Assembly: GCF_030697925.1 (NCBI RefSeq)
Contig: NZ_JAUYOJ010000149.1
Location: 1-62,440, forward strand
Length of the DNA: 62,440 nt
Origin: Phenylobacterium sp.
GTDB lineage: Bacteria > Pseudomonadota > Alphaproteobacteria > Caulobacterales > Caulobacteraceae
Direction of reading: 5' to 3'
Shown one piece after another: positions 1 to 7,993 of this stretch; the first letter of the stretch is position 1, and every line of letters begins with the position of its first letter. Under the pieces are notes generated by a model, which saw only the letters and a program-made list of their open reading frames with translations, was not told the origin of the DNA and did no database searches. The translations under genes and the position numbers were made by a program.

Positions 1-60
1 CTGGGTCGATTTCCCGGCGCCCTCGCCGCCTTCGAAGGTGATGAACCGACCGCGTGCCAC
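1..60 (-). CDS. tmk: Thymidylate kinase, N-terminal 20 residues only
   Basis: This is the start of dTMP kinase, which phosphorylates dTMP to dTDP for DNA synthesis in the cytoplasm. Only 20 codons lie in the window; the gene continues past the left edge. The translation has the family's opening strand followed by a P-loop (FEGGEGAGKST). The GTG at position 60 is the only reasonable start, because the upstream in-frame stop is the rlpA stop codon itself. It lies 39 nt downstream of rlpA on the same strand and is probably co-transcribed with it. The identification rests on a short but very characteristic motif. Confidence 0.85.
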   Translation of the reverse strand, partial: MARGRFITFEGGEGAGKSTQ

Positions 61-99
61 GCGGCCAAATTGGCCGGTTCGCCGGCTTTGTCCAGCGCC

Positions 100-1044
100 C
101 TAGAAGGGCCGAACGACGCGGGCCTCGGCGAAGCCGTAGGACGCCACCCGGTCGCGCAGGCTCCAAGCCTCCCCCTCGTCGGCTCCGCCCGCCAGCATGA
201 CCCGGTAGAGGGTCACCCCGTCGGCGCGCTGCACCGGCTCGATAGTGGCCGGGCCCGCGCCCGCCAGCTGGTCGGCCACCCGTTGGGCGTTGCCGGGATC
301 GGAGAAGGCGCCGGCCTGGACGCGATAAACGCCGGACGTCGAGGCGGCCGCCTTCACAGGCGGGGCGGAAGCGATGGGCGGCAGCGGCATCGAGGCCACG
401 GCGGTTGGCGCCGCAAGGCCGGTATAGGCAATGGGCGCGGCCGGCAGGCTCGAACTGGGCGCGGGCGTCGGGGTATAGGCCGCATGCCGCAAGCCGGCGT
501 CGGGCGGACCGAGCTCGGCCGGGCCCGCATAGCGCACGCGCACATTGGCGGTGCCCTGGCGGTCGAAGCCCAGCTGCCGAGCGGCCTCCCGCGACAGATC
601 GATCACCCGGCCGCCGACGAAGGGCCCGCGGTCGTTGACCCGCACCGTCATCTTCTTGCCGTTGTCGAGGTTGGTCACCTCCACCATGGACGGCAGCGGC
701 AGGGTGGTGTGCGCCGCCGAGACGGCGTTCATGTCGAAGACCTCGCCATTGGCGGTGGGCTTCATGTGGAATTCGTCGCCGTACCAGGAGGCGACGCCCC
801 GCTGGTCGTAGGTCGGCTCTTCCTTGGGCACGTACCAGATTCCGGCCACCTGATAGGGCGCGCCGACCTTGTAGCGGCCGCCGGCCCCGTTGGGCTGGGC
901 GCCGGTCGAGGGCCCGGCCGCGACCGGTCCGCCGTTCGGCATGCGCGCCGAATAGCGTGGCTGGGGCGTGGCGCAGGCGGCCAGCGCCGCGCTCCCCACC
1001 AGCACCATGGCCACGCTGCGCGCTTGTATGTGGATGCGGGTCAT
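100..1044 (-). CDS. rlpA: RlpA septal lytic transglycosylase lipoprotein (DPBB + SPOR)
   Basis: RlpA proteins cut denuded peptidoglycan glycan strands at the septum and sit in the outer membrane as lipoproteins. The 314-residue product opens with a lipoprotein signal ending in a LAAC lipobox. A double-psi beta-barrel follows at about residues 75-165 (GVASWYG, VRVNDRGPF, IDLSREAARQLG), then a proline/alanine-rich linker and a C-terminal SPOR domain at about 240-314 that would bind septal glycan (YRVQAGAF). I start it at the ATG at 1044, which has an AAGGG site upstream and puts the signal peptide at the N-terminus; an in-frame start 13 codons earlier lacks this. tmk follows on the same strand. 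Confidence 0.9.
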   Translation of the reverse strand: MTRIHIQARSVAMVLVGSAALAACATPQPRYSARMPNGGPVAAGPSTGAQPNGAGGRYKVGAPYQVAGIWYVPKEEPTYDQRGVASWYGDEFHMKPTANGEVFDMNAVSAAHTTLPLPSMVEVTNLDNGKKMTVRVNDRGPFVGGRVIDLSREAARQLGFDRQGTANVRVRYAGPAELGPPDAGLRHAAYTPTPAPSSSLPAAPIAYTGLAAPTAVASMPLPPIASAPPVKAAASTSGVYRVQAGAFSDPGNAQRVADQLAGAGPATIEPVQRADGVTLYRVMLAGGADEGEAWSLRDRVASYGFAEARVVRPF

Positions 1045-1127
1045 AGACCGCCCTTCCCTGTCTCGAACGCTCCCCAGCGCCATGCTCGGGACCAGGATGG
1101 GCGTAAGGGTTTGAGCCAGGGTTAAGG

Positions 1128-1153
1128 AACAGGGTTAATTCGTTAATCCTGTT
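1128..1153. repeat. 11-bp inverted repeat with TTCG loop between rlpA and tRNA-Ser
   Basis: The arms at 1128-1138 and 1143-1153 (AACAGGGTTAA and TTAATCCTGTT) pair over 11 positions with one G-T mismatch and enclose a TTCG tetraloop. The repeat lies in the divergent promoter region of rlpA (leftward) and tRNA-Ser (rightward), so it cannot terminate either. It may be a dimeric regulator site or a leader hairpin. A further TTAA lies at 1122-1125. Confidence 0.5.
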
Positions 1154-1159
1154 GGGCGC

Positions 1160-1189
1160 TTGGAGCGTCCCGCTCCGCACTGCTATAGG
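1160..1189 (+). promoter_or_regulatory. Candidate promoter of tRNA-Ser
   Basis: A -35-like TTGGAG at 1160-1165 is separated by 18 bp from a -10-like TATAGG at 1184-1189, which ends 14 nt before the tRNA 5' end. GCTATAGG resembles the GC-prefixed -10 of Caulobacter housekeeping promoters. The spacer contains a 6-bp inverted repeat, GGAGCG-TCC-CGCTCC, that could be an operator or chance. The call is by eye only. Confidence 0.4.
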
Positions 1190-1203
1190 CGCAGGTTCGC
1201 GCC

Positions 1204-1291
<88 letters not shown>

Positions 1292-1425
1292 GAACCATGA
1301 CCAAGAACCGGCGCCAGAGTTCAACGGACATGGTTCGTTCCGCCCTCGAGTCATCGCCAGAAAAAACAATTTCCGCAGCACGCGACGTCAGTATTCGACC
1401 ACAAGGGCCCGGCGGCTTGTGACCC

Positions 1426-1442
1426 TTGACAGACAGTGTCAA
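1426..1442. promoter_or_regulatory. Palindrome TTGACA-N5-TGTCAA upstream of nfeD
   Basis: A perfect inverted repeat, TTGACA GACAG TGTCAA, lies 10 nt before the preferred nfeD start. The left arm is identical to a consensus -35 hexamer, so a repressor bound here could block RNA polymerase. TetR-type regulators often use sites of this form. No regulator gene is adjacent, so the link is inference. Confidence 0.4.
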
Positions 1443-1452
1443 TATCTCGGCC

Positions 1453-2910
1453 ATGACCTCGAGCGAGATGACCTCTCTTCGAGGCGCCGCCCGCCGCAAT
1501 GTGCTGAGGCTGTTCTGTTTTCTGCTGATTGCGCTGGGCTCCGCCGCGGCCGTCACAGCCGCCGACACCACGGGCGCCCGCGCGGCCATGGTGCTGCAGA
1601 TCGACGGCGCGATCGGACCCGCGAGCGCCGACTACTTCGCACGCGGCCTGGAAAAGGCGAAAGATCGCGGCGCGGTGATCGTCGTGCTGCGCCTGGACAC
1701 CCCGGGCGGCCTCGACGCCTCCATGCGCGACATCATCCGGGAGATCATAGCCTCCCCCGTGCCAGTCGCGACCTATGTCGCGCCGGGCGGGGCGCGAGCG
1801 GCGAGCGCCGGAACCTACATCCTCTACGCCAGCCACGTGGCGGCCATGGCGCCGGGCACCAATCTGGGGGCGGCGACCCCTGTCGAGATCGGGGCCCTCC
1901 CCGGCCTGGCCCCGCGGGAAGAACCCGCGCGACGAGATCCAGCTGCGACGCACGATCCCAAGGCCGGCGCCTCGCCACCGAAAGGCCAGTCTCCTAGTCC
2001 GTCACCATCGGCCAGCAAGATGGAGGCCAAGGCTACAAACGACGCGGTGGCCTATATACGCGCCCTGGCCCACCTGCGGGGGCGCAACGCCGACTGGGGC
2101 GAGCGGGCGGTGCGCGAGGCCGCCAGTCTCGACGCCGACGACGCCCTGGCCGCAAAGGTGATCGATTTCATGGCGCGCGACGTCGCCGACGTCCTGGTCA
2201 AGGCCGACGGCCGCGCCGTGACGGTCGGCGGATCCCAAGTCACGTTGAACACGCGCGGACTCGACCTGGTGCATGTCTCGCCCGATTGGCGTCACCAGGT
2301 GCTCGCCGTCGTCACCAATCCCAACGTCGCCCTGCTGTTGATGATGATCGGCATCTACGGTCTGCTATTCGAGTTCATGAGCCCCGGGGCGCTCTATCCC
2401 GGCGTGATCGGCGCGATCTGTCTGCTCGTCGGGCTGTACGCCCTGGCTGTGTTGCCGGTGAGCTATGCCGGCCTGGCGCTCATCCTGGTCGGAATTAGCC
2501 TGATGGTAGCCGAGGCGTTCGCACCGTCGTTCGGGGTTTTGGGCATCGGCGGCGCCGCGGCCTTCCTGCTAGGCGGGATGATCCTCATCGACACGGAGGC
2601 GCCGGGCTTCGGGATGTCGCTTCCGCTACTCGCGGGCCTCGCCGCGGCGAGTCTCGCCTTCACACTGCTCGTCCTGAGATTGGCGCTCACCTCGCGCCGC
2701 CGGCCCGTGGTGAGCGGTCGCGAGGAGATGATCGGCCACCCGGGCGTCGTCCAGTCGTGGAACGATGGGGCCGGGTTCGTGTTCGCCCATAGCGAGCGAT
2801 GGCGAGCCGTGTCCGACGCGCCGCTGCGCCCCGGAGACCGGGTCAGAACGGTGGCGATCGACAATCTAACCCTCACCGTGGCGCCGGAGGAGAGCGGCGA
2901 TCGCCCCTAG
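1453..2910 (+). CDS. NfeD family membrane serine protease
   Basis: Long NfeD proteins join a ClpP-like serine protease domain to membrane helices and a C-terminal OB-fold, and they act with a stomatin. This 485-residue protein has a signal/anchor at about residues 17-38 and a ClpP-like domain with the catalytic serine in [10 protein letters not shown] Lys in EAKATND fits the Ser-Lys dyad known from archaeal PH1510. About five membrane helices follow (residues ~285-410), then the OB-fold. Between Ser and Lys is an unusual insert of about 40 residues rich in Pro, Ser and Ala. The start is uncertain: ATG 1453, ATG 1468 and TTG 1426 are all possible, and none has a strong ribosome site. The stomatin gene follows after 17 nt. 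Confidence 0.85.
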   Translation: MTSSEMTSLRGAARRNVLRLFCFLLIALGSAAAVTAADTTGARAAMVLQIDGAIGPASADYFARGLEKAKDRGAVIVVLRLDTPGGLDASMRDIIREIIASPVPVATYVAPGGARAASAGTYILYASHVAAMAPGTNLGAATPVEIGALPGLAPREEPARRDPAATHDPKAGASPPKGQSPSPSPSASKMEAKATNDAVAYIRALAHLRGRNADWGERAVREAASLDADDALAAKVIDFMARDVADVLVKADGRAVTVGGSQVTLNTRGLDLVHVSPDWRHQVLAVVTNPNVALLLMMIGIYGLLFEFMSPGALYPGVIGAICLLVGLYALAVLPVSYAGLALILVGISLMVAEAFAPSFGVLGIGGAAAFLLGGMILIDTEAPGFGMSLPLLAGLAAASLAFTLLVLRLALTSRRRPVVSGREEMIGHPGVVQSWNDGAGFVFAHSERWRAVSDAPLRPGDRVRTVAIDNLTLTVAPEESGDRP

Positions 2911-2927
2911 ATGTAGGAATCCTCGAG

Positions 2928-3689
2928 ATGCTGACCGGCCTGGCCTTCTACGTCCCCATCGTCGCGCTGCTGGTCGCGGTGCTGGCCGCTGCGATCAAGA
3001 TCCTACGCGAATACATGCGCGGCGTCGTCTTCACCCTGGGCCGGTTCACCGGCGTGAGAGGGCCAGGTTTGATCCTGCTGCTGCCCTTCATCCAACAGAT
3101 GGTGCGGGTCGACTTGCGCACAATGGTGCTGGACGTACCGAGCCAGGACGTCATTTCACGCGACAATGTCTCGGTGAAGGTCAACGCCGTGCTCTATTTC
3201 CGGGTGGTCGATCCCGAGAAGGCGACGATCCAGGTCGAGAACTACATGCAGGCCACCAGCCAACTCGCCCAGACCACCCTGCGCTCGGTTCTAGGGAAAC
3301 ACGACCTCGACGAGATGCTGGCCGAGCGCGACAAGCTCAACAACGACATCCAGGAAATCCTCGACGCCCAGACCGACGCCTGGGGGATCAAGGTCGCCAA
3401 TGTCGAGATCAAGCATGTCGATATCGATGAGAGCATGATCCGCGTCATCGCTCGCCAGGCCGAGGCCGAGCGTGAGCGGCGCGCCAAGGTGATCAGCGCC
3501 GAGGGCGAACAGCAGGCCGCCCAGAAGCTGCATGAGGCCGCCGTGATCCTAAGCGAGCCGCCCGAGGCGATGCAGCTTCGCTATCTCAGCGCCCTGACGG
3601 TGATCGCCAACGACCGCACCAACACCATCGTCTTCCCCTTCCCGCTCGAGGTCGGGTCGATCCTGTCGGCGCTGCAAAAGCCGAAATAG
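2928..3689 (+). CDS. Stomatin/slipin-type SPFH membrane protein
   Basis: Stomatins are membrane-anchored scaffolds that form oligomeric cages; when encoded beside NfeD they are its known partner and protease substrate. The 253-residue product has one N-terminal hydrophobic hairpin (about residues 4-25), then an SPFH domain with the family signatures [18 protein letters not shown] and [18 protein letters not shown] charged coiled-coil region follows ([23 protein letters not shown]). The ATG at 2928 follows an AGGA site by 9 nt. The close spacing to nfeD indicates one operon. The biological role in this group is not established; membrane quality control is the usual suggestion. Confidence 0.9.
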   Translation: MLTGLAFYVPIVALLVAVLAAAIKILREYMRGVVFTLGRFTGVRGPGLILLLPFIQQMVRVDLRTMVLDVPSQDVISRDNVSVKVNAVLYFRVVDPEKATIQVENYMQATSQLAQTTLRSVLGKHDLDEMLAERDKLNNDIQEILDAQTDAWGIKVANVEIKHVDIDESMIRVIARQAEAERERRAKVISAEGEQQAAQKLHEAAVILSEPPEAMQLRYLSALTVIANDRTNTIVFPFPLEVGSILSALQKPK

Positions 3690-3717
3690 CGCGCCAGGCG
3701 CGGCGATCGTCCCCGGC

Positions 3718-4122
3718 TCACGTCGCCGAGCGGGCGGCTCGCTTCGATGTGTTGAGGGCCACGGCGGCGCGGATGAGCGCCTTCAACGCCGCTTCGTCGA
3801 TCTTGTCGCCCTCATGGATATCGATGGCGCGCCGCGTATTGCCTTCGAGGCTGGAGTTGAACAGGCCTGAGGGGTCCTCCAAGGAGGCGCCCTTGGCGAA
3901 GGTCAGCTTGACGGCGGTCTTGTAGGTCTCGCCGGTGCAGATCATTCCGGCGTGCGACCACACCGGAACCCCTCTCCACTTCCACTCCTCGACCACTTCG
4001 GGGTCGGCCTGGCTGATGAGGCTTCGCACCCGGGCGAGCGTCTCGCCGCGCCAGTCGTCAAGTCCCTTGATCTTCGCGTCGATCAGCTGCGACGGAGAGG
4101 CCTCTCCCGCTTCTTCGCTCAT
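3718..4122 (-). CDS. DUF1801 domain protein (copy 2)
   Basis: This 134-residue cytosolic protein is a DUF1801/YdhG-like domain, a fold of unknown biochemical function found widely in bacteria. Recognisable features are the helical N-terminus (DWRGETLARVRSLISQADP), the EEWKWRGVPVW strand and the IDIHEGDKIDEAALKALI tail. It is the last gene of a leftward five-gene operon (ArsR, AHSA1-like, membrane protein, DUF1801, DUF1801) and starts 18 nt after its paralogue, behind a GAGGA site. The two DUF1801 copies differ clearly in sequence, so this is not a recent duplication. It converges with the stomatin gene over a 28-nt gap. Confidence 0.75.
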   Translation of the reverse strand: MSEEAGEASPSQLIDAKIKGLDDWRGETLARVRSLISQADPEVVEEWKWRGVPVWSHAGMICTGETYKTAVKLTFAKGASLEDPSGLFNSSLEGNTRRAIDIHEGDKIDEAALKALIRAAVALNTSKRAARSAT

Positions 4123-4140
4123 GCCGTTCGTCCTCTTCGC

Positions 4141-4548
4141 TCACATTCGTTCGCCGGGCAGTTGGCTGGCCTGCTTCACCCAGTCGGCGAGCTGGGCTTC
4201 GTCGAACTGGTTGTGCTCGTGGATATGGAAGTAGCGGGTGTCCTGGCTCTTGGATTCGACAGGCGGGATAGGATGCAGCGCCGCGCCGCGAAAGAAGGCC
4301 ACCTTGATGTACTTCGTGAAGCAATGGAGGCTGAGGAACCAGCCATCGCCCTCGACGCCATAAAACGGCGAGTTCCATTTGACCGCCTTGTGCACGCCGG
4401 GGACCGTTCGCTCGATCAGCGCGTCGAGGCGGCGCCCGACCTCACTCTTCCAGCCGGGCATGGCCGCGATGTAGGCCTGGACAGGGGCGTCGCCATGGCC
4501 CTTCGCGATCTGAGGGTTGCCGCCTGACAGGAGGGTTGGCTCGGCCAT
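4141..4548 (-). CDS. DUF1801 domain protein (copy 1)
   Basis: This is a 135-residue DUF1801 protein of unknown function. The family pattern is visible in VQAYIAAMPGWKSEVGRRL, then KWNSPFYGVEGDGWFLSLH and the central FTKYIKVAFFRGA strand pair, and it ends in an acidic helix. I chose the ATG at 4548 because AGGAA lies about 8 nt upstream and the domain begins right after it; longer in-frame extensions run into the preceding gene. It starts 11 nt after the small membrane protein and is followed by a second DUF1801 gene, so it belongs to the ArsR-led operon. Confidence 0.8.
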   Translation of the reverse strand: MAEPTLLSGGNPQIAKGHGDAPVQAYIAAMPGWKSEVGRRLDALIERTVPGVHKAVKWNSPFYGVEGDGWFLSLHCFTKYIKVAFFRGAALHPIPPVESKSQDTRYFHIHEHNQFDEAQLADWVKQASQLPGERM

Positions 4549-4559
4549 CGCGCTCGTTC

Positions 4560-4784
4560 CTATCCGTCGGCGCGTTGCGCGCCGCGCCACTTGGCGGCGT
4601 ACGGTAGGGCGAACATGTACAGACCGGTGAGGGTCATCAAGGCGAGCGGAAACAGCGGCAGGAAATACACCCATTGGGCCGGCTCCTTGCCCATTCCCAA
4701 GGTGACGAAGATGGCGACGACGACCGCCGTGAAGGCGATCGACAGCCAGCGGTGGGTCTGCCGAATCCAAGCGTTCCAGTTCAA
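4560..4784 (-). CDS. Small two-helix inner-membrane protein
   Basis: The product is 74 residues with two predicted membrane helices: about residues 13-33 (WLSIAFTAVVVAIFVTLG) and 41-64 (YFLPLFPLALMTLTGLYMF), with basic ends facing the cytoplasm. I do not recognise a named family. The TTG at 4784 is preferred because it follows a strong GGAGGAG site by 6 nt; an ATG at 4886 would overlap the preceding gene and add a proline-rich stretch with no likeness to a membrane protein. It sits third in the ArsR/AHSA1/DUF1801 operon. The function is unknown. Confidence 0.6.
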   Translation of the reverse strand: MNWNAWIRQTHRWLSIAFTAVVVAIFVTLGMGKEPAQWVYFLPLFPLALMTLTGLYMFALPYAAKWRGAQRADG

Positions 4785-4834
4785 TGGGATCTCCTCCGAA
4801 GACGAACCGATGCGGGTGCAGATTGGCGGCGGCC

Positions 4835-5266
4835 TCAATCCAACCGCGCCAGGAGTTGGTCCAGGCTTTCGAGGAACTGCCGCCAACCCGCCATGGCGCC
4901 GCCGAAGGCCTGTTTCTGATCCGGCCGGAAGCCCACCTGCTCCATGCGAAGGTGAGTACCGGTGCTCGTCGGGGTGAGCGTGAAGGTCACCACGCTTGTC
5001 AGATCGAAGGCCGCATCGTCGTGCTTGAAATTCCAGGTGTAGGACAGCGTCCTGTGCGGCTCGGCGGCCAGGACCTCGCAGTCCAATACGCCGCCCCAGC
5101 CTCCACGAAGATTGAAGCGGTGGCCCACGACAGGCTCGAAGTCATTCTTCATGAGCCACTCCTCGATGAGGTGTGGCTGGGTGAGCGCACGCCAGAGCTT
5201 TTCGGGCGGATGGGAAATCTCCCGTTCGACCACGACGGAGCGCGTTTCGGTCGCGGTATTACTCAC
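4835..5266 (-). CDS. SRPBCC (AHSA1/CalC-like) domain protein
   Basis: This is a 143-residue helix-grip (START-like) protein of the AHSA1 group, which binds small hydrophobic ligands. The signature N-terminal strand-helix (REISHPPEKLWRALTQP..IEEWLMK) and a C-terminal long helix (GWRQFLESLDQLLARL) are present. Its GTG start overlaps the ArsR stop codon (GTGA at 5263-5266), behind a GGAAGG site, so the two are translationally coupled. ArsR-AHSA1 gene pairs are common in bacteria and the regulator usually controls its partner; ligand and process are not known here. Confidence 0.85.
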   Translation of the reverse strand: MSNTATETRSVVVEREISHPPEKLWRALTQPHLIEEWLMKNDFEPVVGHRFNLRGGWGGVLDCEVLAAEPHRTLSYTWNFKHDDAAFDLTSVVTFTLTPTSTGTHLRMEQVGFRPDQKQAFGGAMAGWRQFLESLDQLLARLD

Positions 5267-5586
5267 TGGTCCATCCTTCCGAGCAGGTTTTCGAGGTCGT
5301 CGAAGCAGGTTTCCCAGAACCCGGACATCTGGCTTGTCCAGTCGGCCAGAGGGGCCAGGGCGGCGGGCTGCGCGCTGTAGTGAGTCTGGCGGCCTGCGTG
5401 GCGGTCGCGCACCAGTCCGGCCTGCCTCAGGATCCCGAGATGCTTTGATACGGCCGGCTGCGAGACCCCGGCCCCGGCTGTCAGGGCCCCGACCGTCTGC
5501 TCGCCTTCGCGACACAGGCGTTCGAAAAGCGCGCGCCGGGTCGGATCGGCGAGCGTTCTGAAGAGGACGTCGTGCGCACTAGGCAT
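5263..5586 (-). CDS. ArsR-family winged-helix regulator
   Basis: This 107-residue protein is a small ArsR/SmtB-type repressor. The winged helix is visible at about residues 13-75: the opening LADPTRRALFERL, the recognition helix region GVSQPAVSKHLGILRQAGLV and a wing RHAGRQTHYSAQP. No metal-binding cysteines are present, so it belongs to the non-metal-sensing class typically paired with AHSA1 proteins. It heads the leftward operon and probably represses it. A TTG one codon upstream of the chosen ATG is an alternative start, because the AGAGAG site fits either. The C-terminal tail is a short amphipathic helix. Confidence 0.88.
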   Translation of the reverse strand: MPSAHDVLFRTLADPTRRALFERLCREGEQTVGALTAGAGVSQPAVSKHLGILRQAGLVRDRHAGRQTHYSAQPAALAPLADWTSQMSGFWETCFDDLENLLGRMDQ

Positions 5587-6079
5587 CAAAACACATAACT
5601 CTCTGGCTATTGATCGAACTCATAACCAGCGGGATATGGGTGAGTCAAGCGTACGGCCGACGCCCTAACCCCAAGGGCTCCAGGCCCATAGGACGCCGGC
5701 CACGACCGCCAGACCGCGAAGCTCATTCAAAACGAGCAAGGTCAGGCCGATCCTGCCGACCGGAATTTTCCGCCCGCGCACAACCATGGCCTGAGCGAAG
5801 CATGCCCGCTCGGTGAAGTGAAGAAAAAATTAACCTTCCTTAATATCGCCTCGCCCAGCGCGCGACGGCTGCCGGACCTCAGGACCTGGTTTGGGGCCGG
5901 CAGTCCCCCTGCCGCCGAGGGCCAGAAGCGATGGGCGTCGCGCAGGAAGCAAGGCTGCTCAGGCCTTCCGTAGGGTCCCCGTGGCGCGGATGGCGCCGTT
6001 CCATTACCTTGCGGTTTGCCGGCGGTGGAACGGACCGCGGACGCCTCGACGCGACCGCGGGAACGAGAGAGAGGGATCG
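5587..6079. other. 493-nt gap between the ArsR operon and the acyl-CoA ligase
   Basis: I see no convincing gene here. A 68-codon rightward reading frame at 5610-5816 is arginine/proline-rich and looks like chance coding. The one distinct feature is an AT-rich patch at about 5820-5850 with TTAACC-TTCC-TTAA (5831-5844), a weak match to CtrA-type TTAA-N7-TTAA sites but with a 6-nt spacing. The gap must hold the promoters of both divergent units. Confidence 0.5.
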
Positions 6080-7780
6080 ATGCACTACAAGGAACTCAAG
6101 CAGGCCTGGGCCGAGCTCACCGCCCCCGGACAGCCGTTCGAGATCGTCGAGGTCGAGGTGCGCGGCGAGAAGCTCCGCGCCTTCCGGCACGCCCCGCCTT
6201 CCGTGCGCGAGATCTGGCTTTCGACCCTGCAGTTCGCCGATCGTGACTACCTTGTCTACCAGGACGAACGCCTGACCTACGGCCAGGCCCACGCCAAGGT
6301 GAACGCCGTGGCCGCCTGGCTGACTGAGCAAGGCGTGCGGCCCGGCGACCGGGTGGCCATCGCCATGCGCAACTATCCCGAATGGATGTTGATCTACTGG
6401 GCCTGCGCCTGCCTGGGCGTGGCCGCGGTCGGCATCAACGCCTGGTGGGTCACCGAGGAGCTCGCCTACGCCGTCAAGGATTCCGCGCCCAAGGTGATCT
6501 TCGCCGATAGTGAGCGCCTGCCCCGCATCCTGGAGCGCCCCGAGGTCGCCGAGGGCGTCCTGCTGGTGGCCGTGCGCACCGATCCCGTCCCGGCCGGCGT
6601 GATCCCCTGGGCCGAGGTCGTGGCCAAGGGCGGCGAGATGCCGGCCGTGAGCGTCGATCCCGACGCCGACGCCTGCATCTTCTACACCTCCGGCACCACG
6701 GGCTTCCCGAAGGGCGCGCAGCTTACCCATCGGGGCTGCGTCGCCAACCTCATGAACATGATGTTCTCCGGCCAGGTCCAGGGCCTGGCGACGGCGCGGG
6801 CCACAGGCGTCATGCCCGACCCCGCCGCGCCGCTCCCCATTCCCGTGGGCCTGATCACCACCCCGCTGTTCCACGTCACCGCCAACAACTGCGCCGCCTA
6901 TGCGATCAGCGCCGGCGGCGGGAAGATGGTGCTGATGTACCGCTGGGACGCCGGGGAGGCCCTGAGGCTGATCGAGCGCGAGGGCGTCACCGCCATGAGC
7001 GGCGTGCCGACCATGGCGCGCGAGTTGATCAGCCACCCCGACTTCGCCACGACCGACACCTCCAGCCTGACCACCCTGGGCGGCGGAGGCGCGCAGCTTC
7101 CGCCCGACCTGGTCGGCAAGATCGACGCCCAGGTGAAGACCGCGCGGCCGAATACCGGCTACGGCATGACCGAGACCTGCGGAATCATCACCGCCGTGGC
7201 TGCCGACTTCTTCGTAGACAAGCCCGAGAGCTGTGGCCGCGCCATGCCGACCTTCGAGGTCAAGGTGGTCGACGACGAGGGCAAGACCCTGCCTCCCGGC
7301 CAGGTCGGCGAGCTGTGGGTCAAGGGCACGCCGGTGATCAAGGGCTACATCAACCGCCCAGAGGCCACCGCCGAGTCGATCCACCAGGGTTGGCTGCGCA
7401 CCGGCGATGTGGCCAGGATCGACGAGGACGAGTTCATCTTCATCGTCGACCGCAAGAAGGACATGGTCCTGCGCGGCGGCGAGAACGTCTATTGCGCCGA
7501 GGTCGAGGCGACGATCTTCCGCCACCCCGCCGTGGCCGAGACCTGCGTCTTCGGCGTTCCCGACGCGCGCCTGGGCGAGGAAGTCGGCGCCGCCGTGGTG
7601 CTGCGCCGAGGGGAAAGTGTCAGCGCCCAGGACCTGCGCGCCCACTGCGCGGCCATCGCCGCCAAGCACAAGATCCCGCGCTATATCTGGTTCCTGGAGG
7701 ACCCCATTCCGCGCAACGCCAGCGGCAAGTTCCTCAAGCGGCAGCTGCGCGAGACCCTGGCGGTGGACGCCGCGGTCTAG
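6080..7780 (+). CDS. Acyl-CoA synthetase / AMP-dependent ligase
   Basis: This 566-residue adenylate-forming enzyme would activate a carboxylic acid (probably a fatty or aromatic acid) to its CoA thioester in two steps with ATP. The core motifs are all present: the P-loop YTSGTTGFPKGAQLTH (about 202-217), A5 GYGMTETCG, A7 WLRTGDVARIDE, A8 DRKKDMVLRGGENVY and the A10 lysine in NASGKFLKRQ. The ATG at 6080 follows GAGAGAGGG. It stands alone, with a small hairpin terminator 51 nt downstream. The substrate cannot be read from the sequence; the class I-like ANL fold with tryptophan-rich A3 (INAWWVTEELAY) suggests a medium or long acyl chain. Confidence 0.88.
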   Translation: MHYKELKQAWAELTAPGQPFEIVEVEVRGEKLRAFRHAPPSVREIWLSTLQFADRDYLVYQDERLTYGQAHAKVNAVAAWLTEQGVRPGDRVAIAMRNYPEWMLIYWACACLGVAAVGINAWWVTEELAYAVKDSAPKVIFADSERLPRILERPEVAEGVLLVAVRTDPVPAGVIPWAEVVAKGGEMPAVSVDPDADACIFYTSGTTGFPKGAQLTHRGCVANLMNMMFSGQVQGLATARATGVMPDPAAPLPIPVGLITTPLFHVTANNCAAYAISAGGGKMVLMYRWDAGEALRLIEREGVTAMSGVPTMARELISHPDFATTDTSSLTTLGGGGAQLPPDLVGKIDAQVKTARPNTGYGMTETCGIITAVAADFFVDKPESCGRAMPTFEVKVVDDEGKTLPPGQVGELWVKGTPVIKGYINRPEATAESIHQGWLRTGDVARIDEDEFIFIVDRKKDMVLRGGENVYCAEVEATIFRHPAVAETCVFGVPDARLGEEVGAAVVLRRGESVSAQDLRAHCAAIAAKHKIPRYIWFLEDPIPRNASGKFLKRQLRETLAVDAAV

Positions 7781-7830
7781 AAAGCGTTGGCCGCAGGCGA
7801 CGGATCGGCGCGAACAGGCTAATTCTGTTT

Positions 7831-7847
7831 AACCCGAAGGGTTTTTC
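7831..7847 (+). terminator. Short intrinsic terminator after the acyl-CoA ligase
   Basis: AACCC (7831-7835), loop GAA and GGGTT (7839-7843) form a 5-bp stem running into a T tract (TTTTT at 7842-7846). A second weak stem, AACAG/CTGTT, lies just upstream. It is 51 nt past the ligase stop codon. The stem is short, so efficiency is uncertain. Confidence 0.5.
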
Positions 7848-7993
7848 GCCGCGCGACCCGCGGCCAATCGCCCGTCAGGCTTGTATTTCCGGCCGGCGGC
7901 GGCGACTGTCCCCTCGGGCGTTCAAGGCGCAGCTTCGGCGGCGTCATGGTGGTGCGAATCCTGTCGAGTTCGCTCGCGTGGGAAGGGGCGGTC

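Noticed and set aside
5831..5844. CtrA-type site TTAACCTTCCTTAA
   Set aside because: The two TTAA halves are 6 nt apart, while CtrA prefers 7. It lies in an AT-rich patch 236 nt from the nearest gene start, so I do not call it.
5879..7669. Open reading frame of 596 codons opposite the acyl-CoA ligase
   Set aside because: Low-complexity Gly/His/Asp-rich translation typical of antisense to a GC-rich gene. The plus strand encodes an enzyme with every ligase motif.
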